Of a stretch of 64,000 nt of DNA, positions 46,391-58,152 are shown piece after piece. The translations under genes and the position numbers were made by a program. The notes beneath the pieces were generated by a model, which saw only the letters and a program-made list of their open reading frames with translations, did no database searches and was not told where the DNA came from. The stretch lies in the NCBI RefSeq assembly GCF_036785885.1, contig NC_092312.1, forward strand, positions 18,618,001 through 18,682,000. The letters run 5' to 3'. Each line of letters begins with the position of its first letter. Within the stretch, counting starts at the first letter, position 1. Origin of the DNA: Coffea arabica. Lineage: Eukaryota > Streptophyta > Magnoliopsida > Gentianales > Rubiaceae.

Positions 46391-47581
46391 AAAAGCGGCA
46401 CGTGAAATCGGAATTCTAAAGTAGCCCCGCTGGTCCGTGTTTCCGCCAATCAGGCAAATGATCTCCGGGAAGTAAGCAGCCGATAATAAACGCACAAGAG
46501 CCTCTGCGTCTTAAAGGTTCTTGTACTAGTTGAGGCGACAAAAACTTGATTTAACAAATTTTTTAGACTACAATACCTTAGGGTTTTTGAGAGCTCCATT
46601 GCCTTGAAGTCTTCGCAAAGACTTGCGCGACGACTTCCCTTTTACGATGGGTCGTGAGACAGGCAAACATTATTGGTGAGGCAAAAAGAAACCATTAAGG
46701 CTTTGCCATCAAAGAGGGAGCAGGGGAGCTTTCCAGTTCTCCTTTATTCGCTTAGGACTTTGACGTGATCAGAGATGTGCGTCAAGTCGTTTGGATTGGC
46801 CAGTTCTTTGTAAATTTTTTCTGCAATTGTATTATAAACACTAACATCTTTTAGCTACTTGTTCATCTTTCAAATCACATTTTTAAGTGGCAAATTAATA
46901 GATGGCGGCCGTCTTCGGGGGACTTGTTACCGAAAGTTAGTTAATTATCCTCTTCTTGTTGCTTTTCCAAGTCTAATACTAGCTATAAATAGATATGATC
47001 TGTGACTCCCGCATCCACGGCCACGGGCTAATAAACAAGTGATGGAGTTGGAAATATTCAAGATATCTACAGTGTAGAATACCTCATCCCCATTTATTTA
47101 GGGGTAAGAAAATGCGAAGGATGGTTTCGTGAGACACTGTACAATATGCACCGGATGCTTACACGCCTTTCAAAAGTGTAAGACCGCAATCGCGGCGTTG
47201 GAATTAGAGAATTGTCTGGCGTAAAACTTGGAACTCATAATTCACCAGTGTCGGGAAAATGACTTACTTTTGGCTTTTCATATTCTAGTAAGCGGGAGAT
47301 TTTAGTCAAGGATGCATGTGACTAACCTTCGCTTTGTCAAACATACGTGGCCCAGGCTGCGCCTTGTACCAAAAGGGAAAAGGAAAGGACCCGGCATTCT
47401 AGGCGACTTAATCCATCAAAATTTTAGTACACGAAACCATGTTTTATTTTTCTTAACTGCATACGACGCGAACTTTTTAATCATGGTGACTATTTAGTAC
47501 ACGAGGGCATTCTTTTTCTTCAAGAGGAAAAACTGAAAAAGAAAGACCAAACTGCAAACACGTACCATTTGCCCACAACTG
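46391..47581. other. Intergenic, nothing recognised
   Basis: No gene, RNA or element that I can support. Confidence 0.4.
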
Positions 47582-47592
47582 CTAGTTTCAGC

Positions 47593-48227
47593 CAATATTG
47601 TTAAACTCGGACTAAATAGCAACTCGACTAAATTATTGGATTAGAGGTCAATTAGTCAGATCGATCGAACAGTTCTCAAAAATCCAATGACATCAGCATA
47701 ATGTCATAATTATTTTATATTTTTATAAGTTTTAGAAATATTGAAATTAAGTTCTTGGTTATATTTGGCCAACCATACAAAATGTTCCAAAAATATTAGA
47801 CTTGTAATCAAATATACACCTAATAATTATATATAAAAATATGTCCATTTTTCATGACTAAAATATGCCCATTTTTCCAAACTACTTGAAAAACTAAATT
47901 AATACAAGTTGGAATCACTGATACTGAATTGATAAGATGATAAGGGTGAAATACCATGATTTAGAGATCATTCACGAAAATGAGTGATTTTGGGATTTAC
48001 ACTAAGCAAGTGGCATTTTCATACTCCTATTAATAAATGAAAGTGTTACAATTTAGATAACTCAAATTGTATTTGGAAAAAATAAAAAGAAAAGTTTGAA
48101 AATTGGGTTGCTGGTTTAACCGATTTTTAACCAAAACGATTTTGTGCTATAAACCAACTTGGAAAGAAGGCTGCCGGTTCACGGTCGGATCGATCGAACC
48201 AATTGGTCCGGTTCAAGTCTAACAACA
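47593..48227. mobile_element. Non-autonomous TIR element, 635 bp, with 11-bp flanking repeat
   Basis: ctagtttcagc occurs just before (47582-47592) and just after (48228-48238). Ends read attgttaaactcgg and, in reverse, gttgttagacttgaacc, giving a short imperfect inverted repeat. A 9- to 11-base duplication suggests a Mutator-like element. It has no coding frame. The right end contains aattggtccggttcaag. Confidence 0.65.
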
Positions 48228-48238
48228 CTAGTTTCAGC

Positions 48239-48750
48239 ATGATTCGAACCTGCGTGAATCCCATAGAATAGCATCTGATATTCGCATAATATCCATCAAA
48301 ATCTTAACCTATTCAATATTTTTTATACTACTGTTCAGATATGTGTGCGTTTCTAGCGGTCACACATCACGATCTTGATATGCTTTTTTGGCCCTAATCT
48401 ACTTATGTTGTGCGTTTTATATTATATGGCCGAAGTTTGTTTTGAACTTTGTTTCAAGAGTTGGAGAACACGAACCAATACATTTAAAAAAAAGATTATG
48501 CATGACCAGCTCTTGGTTCATTTCATGTCAGCGACTCCCGTAACTGAAAGTTAAAGTTCAATACCACACATGAATATATTGATCGCTTAAAAAAAAGGAC
48601 AGAACACTTACGAAACTTATTGATTACATTTATGTAGGGAAAATAGAAGACAACTTTGATCATTTTTATCCTGGCACCGCCTTTTTTTAATTGTCATTTA
48701 ATATTCTTCAGTTGCATAACTAGAGCTGGACAAGTGTCCGAGATAAGGCT
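48239..48750. other. Intergenic, nothing recognised
   Basis: It separates the TIR element from the 3' end of PR-1 pseudogene 4. Confidence 0.4.
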
Positions 48751-49243
48751 CTAGAATGGATGCTGGCCAGCGATGTTGCCCCGGGGAGCATAGCTGCAAA
48801 TGACGAACCACCAGCCATCCTTGCGTACGTCCAACCCTAGCACAGCCCAGACGGACCGAATTCCGCCAGACCACCTGAGTATAATGGCTGCAGCAAAAGT
48901 TGGTTTTGTAGTTGAAGTCTTGCTTCTCGTCTACCCACAACTTGACTGCGTCTAAGCCTGTGAAGTTTCCCAGACCGGCAGCTAGGTTTTCACCATAGGG
49001 GCCTCCAGAATGCACCACATCATAATTCATAGCATGCGCTGGCCCTTAGCTTTTTGTTAGCGTAGTTTTGAGCATAGGCTGCTACATTTGCATCCCAATG
49101 CGTCGGCCCTACGCCAACTTCCGCACGAGCTTTGTCGTGAGCATCCAGATGGTCTTGTCGCCTGTTCTGAGCTAAGGAGAAAGGAATGAACGCCGAACTT
49201 ATGAAGCAAAAATAAGAGCGATTGAGATGTTAAACAATCCCAT
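48751..49243 (-). pseudogene. PR-1 (CAP domain) pseudogene, cluster gene 4
   Basis: It starts with MGLFNISIALIFA at 49243, matching gene 5. The frame then breaks within the signal peptide, again between the first helix and the [12 protein letters not shown] block, and again after LGCARV. The remaining blocks are all readable in one frame or another: [49 protein letters not shown] and [16 protein letters not shown]. The Cys-Val-Gly-Gly-x-Cys stretch before HYTQ is also shortened. At least three frame disruptions make a functional PR-1 protein unlikely, although a TATA box is still in place. It is closest to gene 5. Confidence 0.88.
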
Positions 49244-49295
49244 TTTTGTTTACTTATGTTTATGTGATGCGTGAAATATAATCAACCGGATTGTG

Positions 49296-49303
49296 AATTT
49301 ATA
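49296..49303 (-). promoter_or_regulatory. Retained TATA box of PR-1 pseudogene 4
   Basis: TATAAATT on the minus strand, 53 bases upstream of the old ATG. The same octamer stands before gene 5. Confidence 0.5.
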
Positions 49304-50232
49304 CTGCAATTCTTTGATGACAACTTCAAAGATTGGCATTCTGCCATATCCGAAAACATGGCAACTATTTAATTTGGCATCAAAAGATCACGGTAGCCTT
49401 CAGCTTTATATTTAAAAAGGGTGAAAGCACTTCAATGTGGATTAATTCTGACTCTGTCGTCTTCCAAGTCCGATATATACAACAACGTTTCGGCACAACT
49501 TTCTAAATGTTTACCGCTTCAAATTATAATCGAGTCATTGTATGTAAAAATCTGAATTTTTGTTAAACCTATAATAATCTTTGGCAAAAATACAATCTTA
49601 AGATCTTATAAATAAACACATGATTGAATGCTCTCTACAAGGCTGATGCAATAAAAGAAATAAATGAATTAAAAAACATGCAATGGACAGCACAAGGCGT
49701 CTTTACGAAAATTGAGCAAAATGATTCTGAATGTTAGAAGGATGGCCAATGTATATAACGTTTATTATTCGGAAAGAATTGTTAGTTTTGATGTCCCTTT
49801 CTTGGGGGAATGACCAAAAATGAATTTTTTGAGGATAAATAACTGCTAGTTAATTATTTTGTTGATGAATGTAAACGGTGTTAATTTAGAAGTTGATCGT
49901 TCAACATAACCTTTATCACTTTTATAATTGTAAAATCCAATTTCATTTATATTTTATTTTTTAAAACCACTTAAAAGTGGTTGGACGTTTATTAAAACAT
50001 TTGCAAAGAGTACACGATAAGGAAACCAATTTGATTTGAATTTGTTGTCGATTTATGGTGGATTAATGAAGATAACACATTTGCTATTTGGCGGCTATAG
50101 CCTCGGGAAAAAAAACTAGTTATTCTTAACTTTAAAATCCAATAATTTATTACCTAAAATTTGATGCCTTCTCAATCCGGACCAATGAGTAGCTGAAAGC
50201 TAATTACTATTTATATCAATTGGATACCTGAA
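49304..50232. other. Intergenic, nothing recognised
   Basis: AT-rich DNA upstream of the pseudogene; no gene or element that I can support. Confidence 0.4.
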
Positions 50233-51184
50233 ACCCGTTTGACAAATGAATTTTTTGGATGTTTATCTAAAATTTTACTGTAATTTACTATAGAAGTTGT
50301 AACAAAAATTTTTTAGATGTAAAACTTTTTTTCTTTTCTCTTTCTCTTTCTCTTTCTTTTTTTCTTTTCTTTTCTTTCCTTTTCTCTTCTTCTCCCTTCC
50401 CTCTCCCCTCTCCCTCTCCTTTCCTCGTCGGAAGTTGCAACAGCAACAACAAATATTTTTTTTTTGCATTTTCTCTCTCCCCTTCTTTCCTCTCTCCTTC
50501 CCTTCCCCCTACCCTGCCCTGCCATCTCTCCTTCCCACCGCCAGCAACAACAGAATTTTATTTTATTTTTTTGCTTTTTCCTCTCTCCCTCTCCCTCCCT
50601 TCCTCCCCTCTTCCCCGCCACCTCTCTCCCCATCTCTCCCTTCCCTGTCACCCCTGTGCAATCTAGTCACGCGGTCAGGTTGCGCAGGCGGAGAGGGGAG
50701 GAGGAGAGGGAGAGGGAGAAGAGAGAGAAAAAAAAAAAACTTACCTTTGCAGGTGCCAGAAGAGATGGCCGGTGCCGGAGGTGGTAGTGGGTTGATGTGA
50801 GGGAGGAAGAAGAAGGAAGGAGGAAAGGAAATTTTGTTTGTGTATTTTGGATATTTTAATGTGTGTAGTTTAAAAATTTTGAAAAGTTTTTTGAAATTAT
50901 TGTATCTAAAAACCCATTTGGCAAGTGAGTTTTTTGGGTGTTTGTCTAAAACTTTACTGTTGAAGTTTTTAAAAAAAAATTTTGAAGTGTGTAAATTTTT
51001 GAATATTTTGAAATGTATAGTTTAAAAATTTTGAAAAGTTTTTTGAGATTACTGTAGTTAAAGTTTTTAAAAAACTTGTAACAGATAAACTTGGCAAAAA
51101 ACTCAAGTGCCAAACAGGGCCTAAATTTGTTACAAAACTGGTAGAAGACAAATCTGGTCAAAAATTCATTTGCCAAACATGCCC
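50233..51184. mobile_element. Long Tourist-related MITE with pyrimidine/purine core, about 950 bp
   Basis: The left end acccgtttgacaaatgaatt matches, in reverse, the right end gcatgtttggcaaatgaatt. After the left end comes ggatgtttatctaaaatttt, which is the same family start as the MITE at 50910-51121. The core holds a C+T-rich tract (about 50330-50650) and a G+A-rich tract (about 50690-50830) that could pair. No protein is coded; frames in the tract are low-complexity artefacts. Confidence 0.6.
50910..51121. mobile_element. Tourist-like MITE nested in the longer one, about 212 bp
   Basis: Ends aaacccatttggcaagtgag and, in reverse, ggccctgtttggcacttgag, with TAA on each side. Its sequence aligns along its length with the reverse complement of the array MITE (4578-4792): both share agttttttgggt, tttgtctaaa, taaatttttg, atattttgaa and a right end with aataaactt..gcc. 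Confidence 0.7.
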
Positions 51185-51828
51185 GTAGATGACGATGATT
51201 ATTCTTAGTTTAGACGCTAGCTTTGCTTGTTCAACCGCAGGTGTACAAATTTATAGTTTTATTTCAAGGATTATCATTTATTAGCTAATGCGGCAAAAGA
51301 CGGATCAGAAGTTTAGGTATTGAGTCCTCAAAAATAGAAGTTTGGATGCCTCTTCGTAAATATTTCAGAAAAAGACATCCAATATAGGACGCTTACACTG
51401 GACGCCTTCACTATGGTTTTGCCTTCTAAGAAGAATCTGTGCTTAAACGGAGGAAGCTGTTGTGTTTTTCCCCCCTGCAATTTGAGGAAGCTGCTGTTAA
51501 CCTCTTTTGCGTGTGTGTGTGTGTGTGGTTGTTGTTAGCAAACATGGCATCAATGCATCAAAAGTTCGATGGGTAATTAGTCTTCATATCCTACCATTTG
51601 TTGCCCCAAGTCCAATGCAAATTCAATATTTCCACATGCATGAAATATTAACTTCTGCAAATTAATTCGCAACACCTTATTTAAATTTGTTATGTTGGGT
51701 TTACATAGGAAGAGAAAAGGATAAAATTACATTTATTCATCAGCTTGGTACCTCTGTATAAGATATATTACCGCTTTATTCAATCATCTTAATAATTCTT
51801 CCGTGGAAATACCATAGCTGAAAAGTGC
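51185..51828. other. Intergenic with (GT)n microsatellite
   Basis: A (GT)n run lies at about 51511-51527. The remainder is AT-rich, with the 3'UTR of PR-1 gene 5 at the right end. Confidence 0.4.
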
Positions 51829-52314
51829 TCAGTATGGACGCTGTCCACCAATATTGCCCCGGGGATCATAACTGCAAATTACATACCACCATCCATTGTT
51901 ACAACGAACCCTAGCGCAACCTAGACGGACTGAACTGCGCCAAACCACTTGGGTATAATGGCCGCAGACCCCTCCTACGCATGAGTTGGTTTGGTAGTTA
52001 TATTTGCTCTTCTCTCCAACCCACAAATTCACCGCCCGTAGGCCCGTAAAGTCACCTGTGCCGGCTGCCAGGTTTTCTCCATAACGACCTCCAGAATGCA
52101 CCAGATTATTGCATGTGTTCGCCATCTGGATTTTGGCAGCGTAGTTACGTGCGTAGGCTGCAACCTGTTCATCCCAATGCATCGGCCCGACGCCTACTTG
52201 TGCACGAGCTGCATTATGGGCGTCCACGTAATCTTGTTGCGTGTTCTGAGCTAGAAAGGAAGGACTTGAAGCCAGGGTTATCAAAAGAACAAGAGAGAAT
52301 TTGAACAACCCCAT
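51829..52314 (-). CDS. Pathogenesis-related protein 1 (PR-1, CAP domain), cluster gene 5
   Basis: Intronless, 161 residues. Signal peptide [22 protein letters not shown] (about 22 residues), then [66 protein letters not shown] and [16 protein letters not shown]. The pocket His, Glu, Glu and His are present. Between the second helix and NLVHS it carries [10 protein letters not shown], slightly longer than the ANQRINDC form of genes 1-3. The tail after [15 protein letters not shown], fits the CAPE pattern. It should be secreted. It is the last intact gene of the cluster; the next PR-1 remnant lies 10 kb away beyond transposable elements. Confidence 0.94.
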   Translation of the reverse strand: MGLFKFSLVLLITLASSPSFLAQNTQQDYVDAHNAARAQVGVGPMHWDEQVAAYARNYAAKIQMANTCNNLVHSGGRYGENLAAGTGDFTGLRAVNLWVGEKSKYNYQTNSCVGGVCGHYTQVVWRSSVRLGCARVRCNNGWWYVICSYDPRGNIGGQRPY

Positions 52315-52377
52315 TTTGTTGCATAGGTTAGCGTGCTATAGATTGCTGATGTGAGGAACGTTGTTAACCAGGCCATG

Positions 52378-52385
52378 AATTTATA
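52378..52385 (-). promoter_or_regulatory. TATA box, PR-1 gene 5
   Basis: TATAAATT on the minus strand, 64 bases upstream of the ATG at 52314. Confidence 0.6.
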
Positions 52386-52734
52386 GAGGGGTTTTTGTTG
52401 ACATCTTCAAAGATTTGGCATTAAACCTTGACTGAATTTGTTTTAACGTTACTATACACGCAATTATCAATCTGACGTTTGGTGGATAGGTAGCCTTCAA
52501 CTTCCTAGTGGTGCTTCAAAGTCCAATTTATACAAAGGGGAATGGCTCCAGATGACATTTCTAAATTTGCTGTTTCAAAGTGATTAAGTCAGTGTCAACA
52601 ATTGATTTGGAAGCCAAACAAGAAGTACTCTGTACTAGATCGGATACCGTGTGGCGGCAGATAACAATGACATAAAGACATGGAAATTATATTAGTAAGA
52701 ATTGGTCCATAGATGTGACCATACCATATGTGTT
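52386..52734. other. Upstream region of PR-1 gene 5
   Basis: Presumed promoter region; no other feature recognised. Confidence 0.35.
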
Positions 52735-52829
52735 CGAATTGTGAAGAAAATGCTTCATTTCCTCCATATGTACGAAATCCTTGTTTGGGGTATTTTCAAG
52801 ATTTTGCAAAATAATCCTTATTCCAAAAG

Positions 52830-53860
52830 TTTTTCGATAATGTCTACATCTGCAGGAAAGACCCCCGAAGCAGTAATGAATTATTTGAATTGGAAAATAC
52901 GCTTACTGGAAAGTAGTATAATAAAATTCAGCAACAAAGCTATCAAAATTTTGTACAGGATGATAAAGTACAAAAATAACACGTGTCTAACTTGTACCAA
53001 AAAAAAGATAAGAACACGGCATCAAGTAGTCAAAACATAGAACAAGACGTAAGTGCTTACATCACTCTCAGAATCCAAAATATTTTGCTCAAGTCTGCGG
53101 GATTGAAACCAGTTGAAATCCGTCCATGGGATTGATATCAATTGCAATCCATGGAAATATCAATTCAAATCCAACATTGAAGTCTGCCAAACACCTATAT
53201 AAATAGGTAGACGCCATATGAAGAGGGCAATTGAAGGAATCAAAAGTTCAACTTTGGCAACTTAACCTTACCTATTGTCTTGAAAGTTTTCTCTCATGTT
53301 TAGTAAATAAAGAGAGAGTGAGAGAGAGAAAAAGTAGTGTGCGAATCCTATATCTTATACTAAACTTTCTTCATTAATAAAAGAAACAAATTTCTTCACA
53401 ATTTTTCATAGTTACATCTGAGTGCACTTAAAGGTAGGAAACAAAATTAAATTGTACTGCAAGACTCTAAAGCGGACATTAAAGGAAGTCACCCTGGTGG
53501 TTGGATGCTGCAATGCCCAAGTAAGAAGTTCTAGAAGAGGTAGTCGGAGTTTGGTCAGTTAAAAATCAGATTTAAGGTATAGAAGCGTGTTAGACCTATT
53601 TCTTTTGTTAATAAGAAATGGTTAGTTTTGATATGGTTTGCACTCTATTCTCTTGAAAAAATTTTATGAAAAATATTTCAAATCTATTTAGTATCTTATC
53701 AATAAATGTAGTACATCCTGAATACACTCTAGAAATAAAAAAAAATGTACATCAAGAATGATAAATATGAATATCTTTCTAGTCAACTCAAACTTAAATT
53801 TTGACTTAAATTTGGTCATTGAAATGGTATCAGATCCCATAAATGATCCCACAATTCTCA
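52830..53860 (+). other. Pararetrovirus leader/promoter region, copy 1 (fossil)
   Basis: Part of the caulimovirid fossil. TATATAAATAG lies near 53196, AATAAA near 53307 and a tRNA-Met-type primer-binding site (TGGTATCAGATCC) near 53825, about 600 bases after the expected transcript start, as in caulimovirid leaders. Confidence 0.65.
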
Positions 53861-54769
53861 TAAATTATCCAATAATTCCAAAATATTCTCAAAATTATCT
53901 GAGCAAATTTCTCAATTGTAGATGTCATTGAATGATGTAATGGATATTCTGAATTATCAAGATACAAATAAAAAAGTTTCTAAACCTCTTATCAAGCATG
54001 CCGAAAAAGATCAAAATAGAGTCAGTTTTTATGATAAAGTTGAAGAATTATTATTTGACATAATCAAAAAGGATGAAATAGAAAATCTTCCCCTTCACTG
54101 GGACAAGAAGATTGTCAACAGACTGAGAGATTTGGAATAAATTCTCTCAATAATGGAATATCTTTGAGATGAAATTTTACCCGAAAATAGACATTTCAAA
54201 AGATACTCATGATGGATAAAATAAATAATAAGCACTTGCTCGTCTCTGAATATAATTCTCTTATGAAAGAATTATATGCCTTACAAAATACAGAAACATA
54301 TTATATGCATTTCACAGGAATCTATTCTCGAATAAATTATGTGTAGGGATGTAATAGTAATTTCATTCAAAAATGGTACAATTTTAGAGTAATTAATACT
54401 ATCTATATGACTACTTCAACTTTATCTGAAATTTCTAAACTCCCTAGTGGATTCAAGAAGAAGTTAGGCATATCAATCAAAATAATCTTACATATGATTT
54501 CAAAGATATTTTAATACTTAAAATTATTTTAGTTGGATCAAATTTTAAAGATTTAAATAGATATGATACTCTTCATCATATCAAAATTATGAAATTTGAT
54601 GAGTTAGAGATAAAGATCTATCCTTAAAAGAAGGAATATGAATATTTTTCTAAAGGTAAAATACATTATCAAAGAACTTTTGAGATAAGAATTATTTTGT
54701 AAAATCTTGAAAATACCCCCCCAAGCAAGGATTGCATACATATTGAGGAAATGAAGCATTTTCTTTCAT

Positions 54770-55221
54770 TATGACTACATATGCAGGAAAGACCCTTGAA
54801 CCAGCAATGAATTATTTAAAGTGAAAAATACGCTTATTGGAAAGCAGCTCAAACTATCAAACTTTGTGCAGAATTAGAAAGTACAAAAATAACACGTGTC
54901 TAACTTATACCAAAAAAGAAAATAATGACACGGCATCAAGTAATGAAAATATGGAATACGATATAAGCACTTACATTACTTTCGAAATTCAAAATATTTT
55001 GTTCAAATCCGCAGGATTGAAACCGGATGAAATCCATCTGTGGATTGAAGGCAGTTGAAATTTGTAAAAATATCAATTCAAATCTAGCATTGAAATCCGC
55101 CAAACAACTATATAAATAGGTAGATGCAATATGAAGAAGACAATTGAAGGAATCGAGAGTTCAACTTCGACAATTCAATCTTACCGATTGTCTTCAAAAT
55201 TTTTTCTCATATTTAGTAAAT

Positions 55222-55262
<41 letters not shown>

Positions 55263-55830
55263 TGTGTGAAACCTATATCTTGTACTGAATTTTTTTCATT
55301 AATAAAAGAAACAAGTTTTTTCACAATTTTTCATATTTACATCTTAGTACACTTAAAGGTAGGAAACGAAAATAAATTGTGTTGCAAAACTCTAAAATGA
55401 CCCTTAAAAGAAGTCACTCTGTTGGCTGGATGCTACAATGCCCAAGTAAGAAGTTCTCAGAGAGGTAAACGGAGTTTTGTCGGTTAAAAATCAGATTTAA
55501 GGTATTGAAGCATATTGGACCCATTTCTTTTGTTAATAAGAAATTATTAGTTTTGATATAATTTGCACTCTATTCTGTTAAAAAAAATTTATAAAAAATA
55601 TTTCAAATCTATTTAGTACCTTATCAATAAATATAATACATCCTAAACACACTCTAGAAATAAAAATATCTTTACATCAAGAATGATAAATATGAATATT
55701 TTGCTAGCCAACCCAAATTTAAATTTTGACTTAAATTTGGTCATCGAACAGTATCATAACCTATAAATGATCCCACAATTCTCATAAATTATCCAATAAT
55801 TCCAATAAATGATCAAGAATTTGATGCAAA
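54770..55830 (+). other. Pararetrovirus leader/promoter region, copy 2 (fossil)
   Basis: A direct repeat of 52830-53860 with the same order of TATA box (near 55109), AATAAA and downstream region. It has a longer (GA)n run at about 55223-55259. The two copies have clearly diverged. Confidence 0.65.
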
Positions 55831-55924
55831 TCTAGTACCTATAAATATTTTAATAATGGAATAGAATTTGATGATTCTTGTGGCTAAAGGTGAATATAGC
55901 CAAAAAGCACTTATAGATAGAAAA

Positions 55925-57120
55925 ATATTTACAAAAATTTAAAATCTGATCCAACTAAAATAATCTTGAGCATTAAAATATTTTTGGGACCATATGTAGG
56001 ATTATTTTGATGGATATGCCTAACTCCTTCTTGAATTCACTAAGGGAGTTTAGAAATTTTAAAAAAAGTAGGATTAGTCATATAGATAGCGTTGATTACT
56101 TTAAAATTGTACCATTTTTTAATGAAATTGCTATCACATCCATGCGTACAATTTATTCGAGAATAGATCCTTGTAAAATCCATATAATATGTTTCTGTAT
56201 TTTGTAAGGCATAATTCTCTCATGAAAGAATTGTATTCAGAGACGAGCAGATGTTCATTAATTATTTTATCCATCACAAGTATCCTTTGAGGTGTCTATT
56301 TTCGAATAAAATTTGGTCTCAAGGATATTCAATCATTAAGAGAATTTATTCCAAATCTCTTAATCTATTTACAATCTTCTTGTCTCGATGAAGGAAAACG
56401 ATTTTCTATTTCATATAATAATTTTTCAACCTTATCGTAAAAACTGACAGTATTCTGGCCTTTTGCGACATGCTTGATAAGAAATTCAGAAACTTCTTTT
56501 TTTATATCTTGATAATTCATAATATCTATTACGTCATTGAATGACATCTGTAATTAAGAAATTTGCTCAAATAATTTCGAGACTATATTCAATAGGATAT
56601 TTTGCTTATTCATTTGACATTCCATCTCTAGTGAGAAAATTTACAAGACAATTCTCATTAGATTTTATTAGTTCAATTTTAATCATAAATTTAGATAGTG
56701 CCATTTGCCATATAATTAATCTTTTATTTTGAAGCAAAGATTTAATATTATTTTTAATAAATGCTGTTACTTGAGAATTATCCGTGCATAACTTAAATTT
56801 CTTATGTAATAGAAAGTAGTATAATTTATGATATCCTCTTATTATTGTAAGCAATTCTTTTTCATTTATGTGGTATAAAACTTCTAGATGTATATCTACA
56901 TAATAGATTATTTTTTATTTTAAAACTGCACGCCAAACTTCTTCAGAAGCATCAGTCTCTAATATAAGATTATTTTCATCAAAAGGTAAAGTTAAGAATG
57001 GTAAATTTTTACATTACTCGTTTAATTTTTTTTACTAGAGTTATATAATTTTTAGAGAATTCATATTTTTTATTTTTCTTTATTAATAAGAGCTCCAGGA
57101 CTAAAACTAGTTAATTTTGT
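55925..57120 (-). other. Pararetrovirus RT/RNase H end plus following coding region, minus strand (fossil)
   Basis: Broken remnant. The RT C-terminal and RNase H regions are recognisable at about 57110-56610, followed by a coding region that matches the plus-strand piece at about 53922-54550. It is oriented opposite to the leader copies. Confidence 0.65.
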
Positions 57121-58152
57121 TTATCGTTTTGGTTAAAAAGAGGCTTCAATAGCCAAATAGGGGCTAATTTCTCAAAATATACCAAAAAAAAAATTTCATC
57201 AAATGTGTGTCTGACAAAAGGGTTGTATAAAATTATATCTGCCATGCTGACTGAGCACAGCAAGAAATATATATTTTTTTAATCGCTACTGCCTGCAGCG
57301 TGCAAAAATTTTTTTTTTAAAAAGTCAACCGCTACCATGCTGACTATGCACGATAGCGGCCGATAGTTACAAAAATTGTCAGTCGGTACCGTGCACAGTT
57401 AGCACGATAGGGGTTGACTTTTACCGAAATTGCAAGGAAGAAAAAATGCAAGAGAGAACTTCCTTCTTACACCGCCCTTGCCTTTTAATTGAATAGGGGA
57501 AGCCTTACTCTTTAAAGCTGCCCCGTTAAGGAGATAGACTGACCATCAGCCCGTTGAGAAATATGCCTTTACTTTACACTTGCCATAATATCTTATTGGA
57601 GGGGTACGCATTCACGCAATTAAATATAAGTTATAGATTGCGTAATTTTGTGACTTACTTTCATGCAATACGAAGTTCATTTTGCAAGTTTTCATCAAAA
57701 AAAGATTATAACAAAATCAACGCTAGTTTTTGTTTGGTTTTATCTTTAAATTAGTAAATCATTATCAAATTATTCTTTTTTTTTCCTTTCTTTTATTTTG
57801 GATATACTTAAACAAACCAATATATATATTTTTAAAAAAACTCTCACTTAGGGACTAATCATATATATAGATAATAAAGTCGTATTTTCATTTTTATCCG
57901 TTCATGTTTTATCTTTCCTACGTGGCTTAACGAGACGGCAAGTAGTTTCTTACGTGGCTTGTTCCTTTTTTGTTTAAATATATATCAATTTTTATTTTCT
58001 ATAAGAATTTTTAATATTATATGATTCTTATTTCCTATCCAAAAAAGGAACTGAAAAGTAATGCGATATAAATAAAAGAGACATAAATATCTCTATTAAA
58101 TATATTTTCAAATTCATACCAATAATTTGTGTACTGTATAGGGAACCGAAAT

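Larger units (their letters stand above)
52735..57120. mobile_element. Endogenous pararetrovirus (Caulimoviridae) fossil, rearranged
   Basis: Pieces of a plant pararetrovirus in several orientations. On the plus strand: an intergenic/leader region (about 52830-53860), part of a coding region starting near 53922 and running to about 54700, and a second leader region (about 54770-55830). On the minus strand: the end of reverse transcriptase and RNase H (about 57110-56610), followed by a second copy of that coding region (56547-55925). A small piece at 52745-52822 is inverted relative to 54683-54762. The leaders carry a TATA box, an AATAAA signal and, in the first, a tRNA-Met primer site, in the order used by the family. 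Most of the viral genome is missing and every coding part is broken in many places. The two copies of each part differ substantially, so it is not a recent arrival. The genus cannot be told; a coding region just after RNase H recalls caulimo-, soymo-, cavemo- or solendovirus layouts. Confidence 0.75.

Noticed and set aside
50313-50800. Frames of 107-121 codons in the pyrimidine/purine tract
   Set aside because: They are low-complexity products of C+T and G+A tracts in a MITE-like element.
52735-57120. LTR retrotransposon as the explanation for the two long direct repeats
   Set aside because: The repeats carry TATA, AATAAA and a tRNA-Met site spaced about 600 bases from the start as in caulimovirid leaders, they are not followed by gag-pol, and the RNase H region sits on the other strand and looks caulimovirid.
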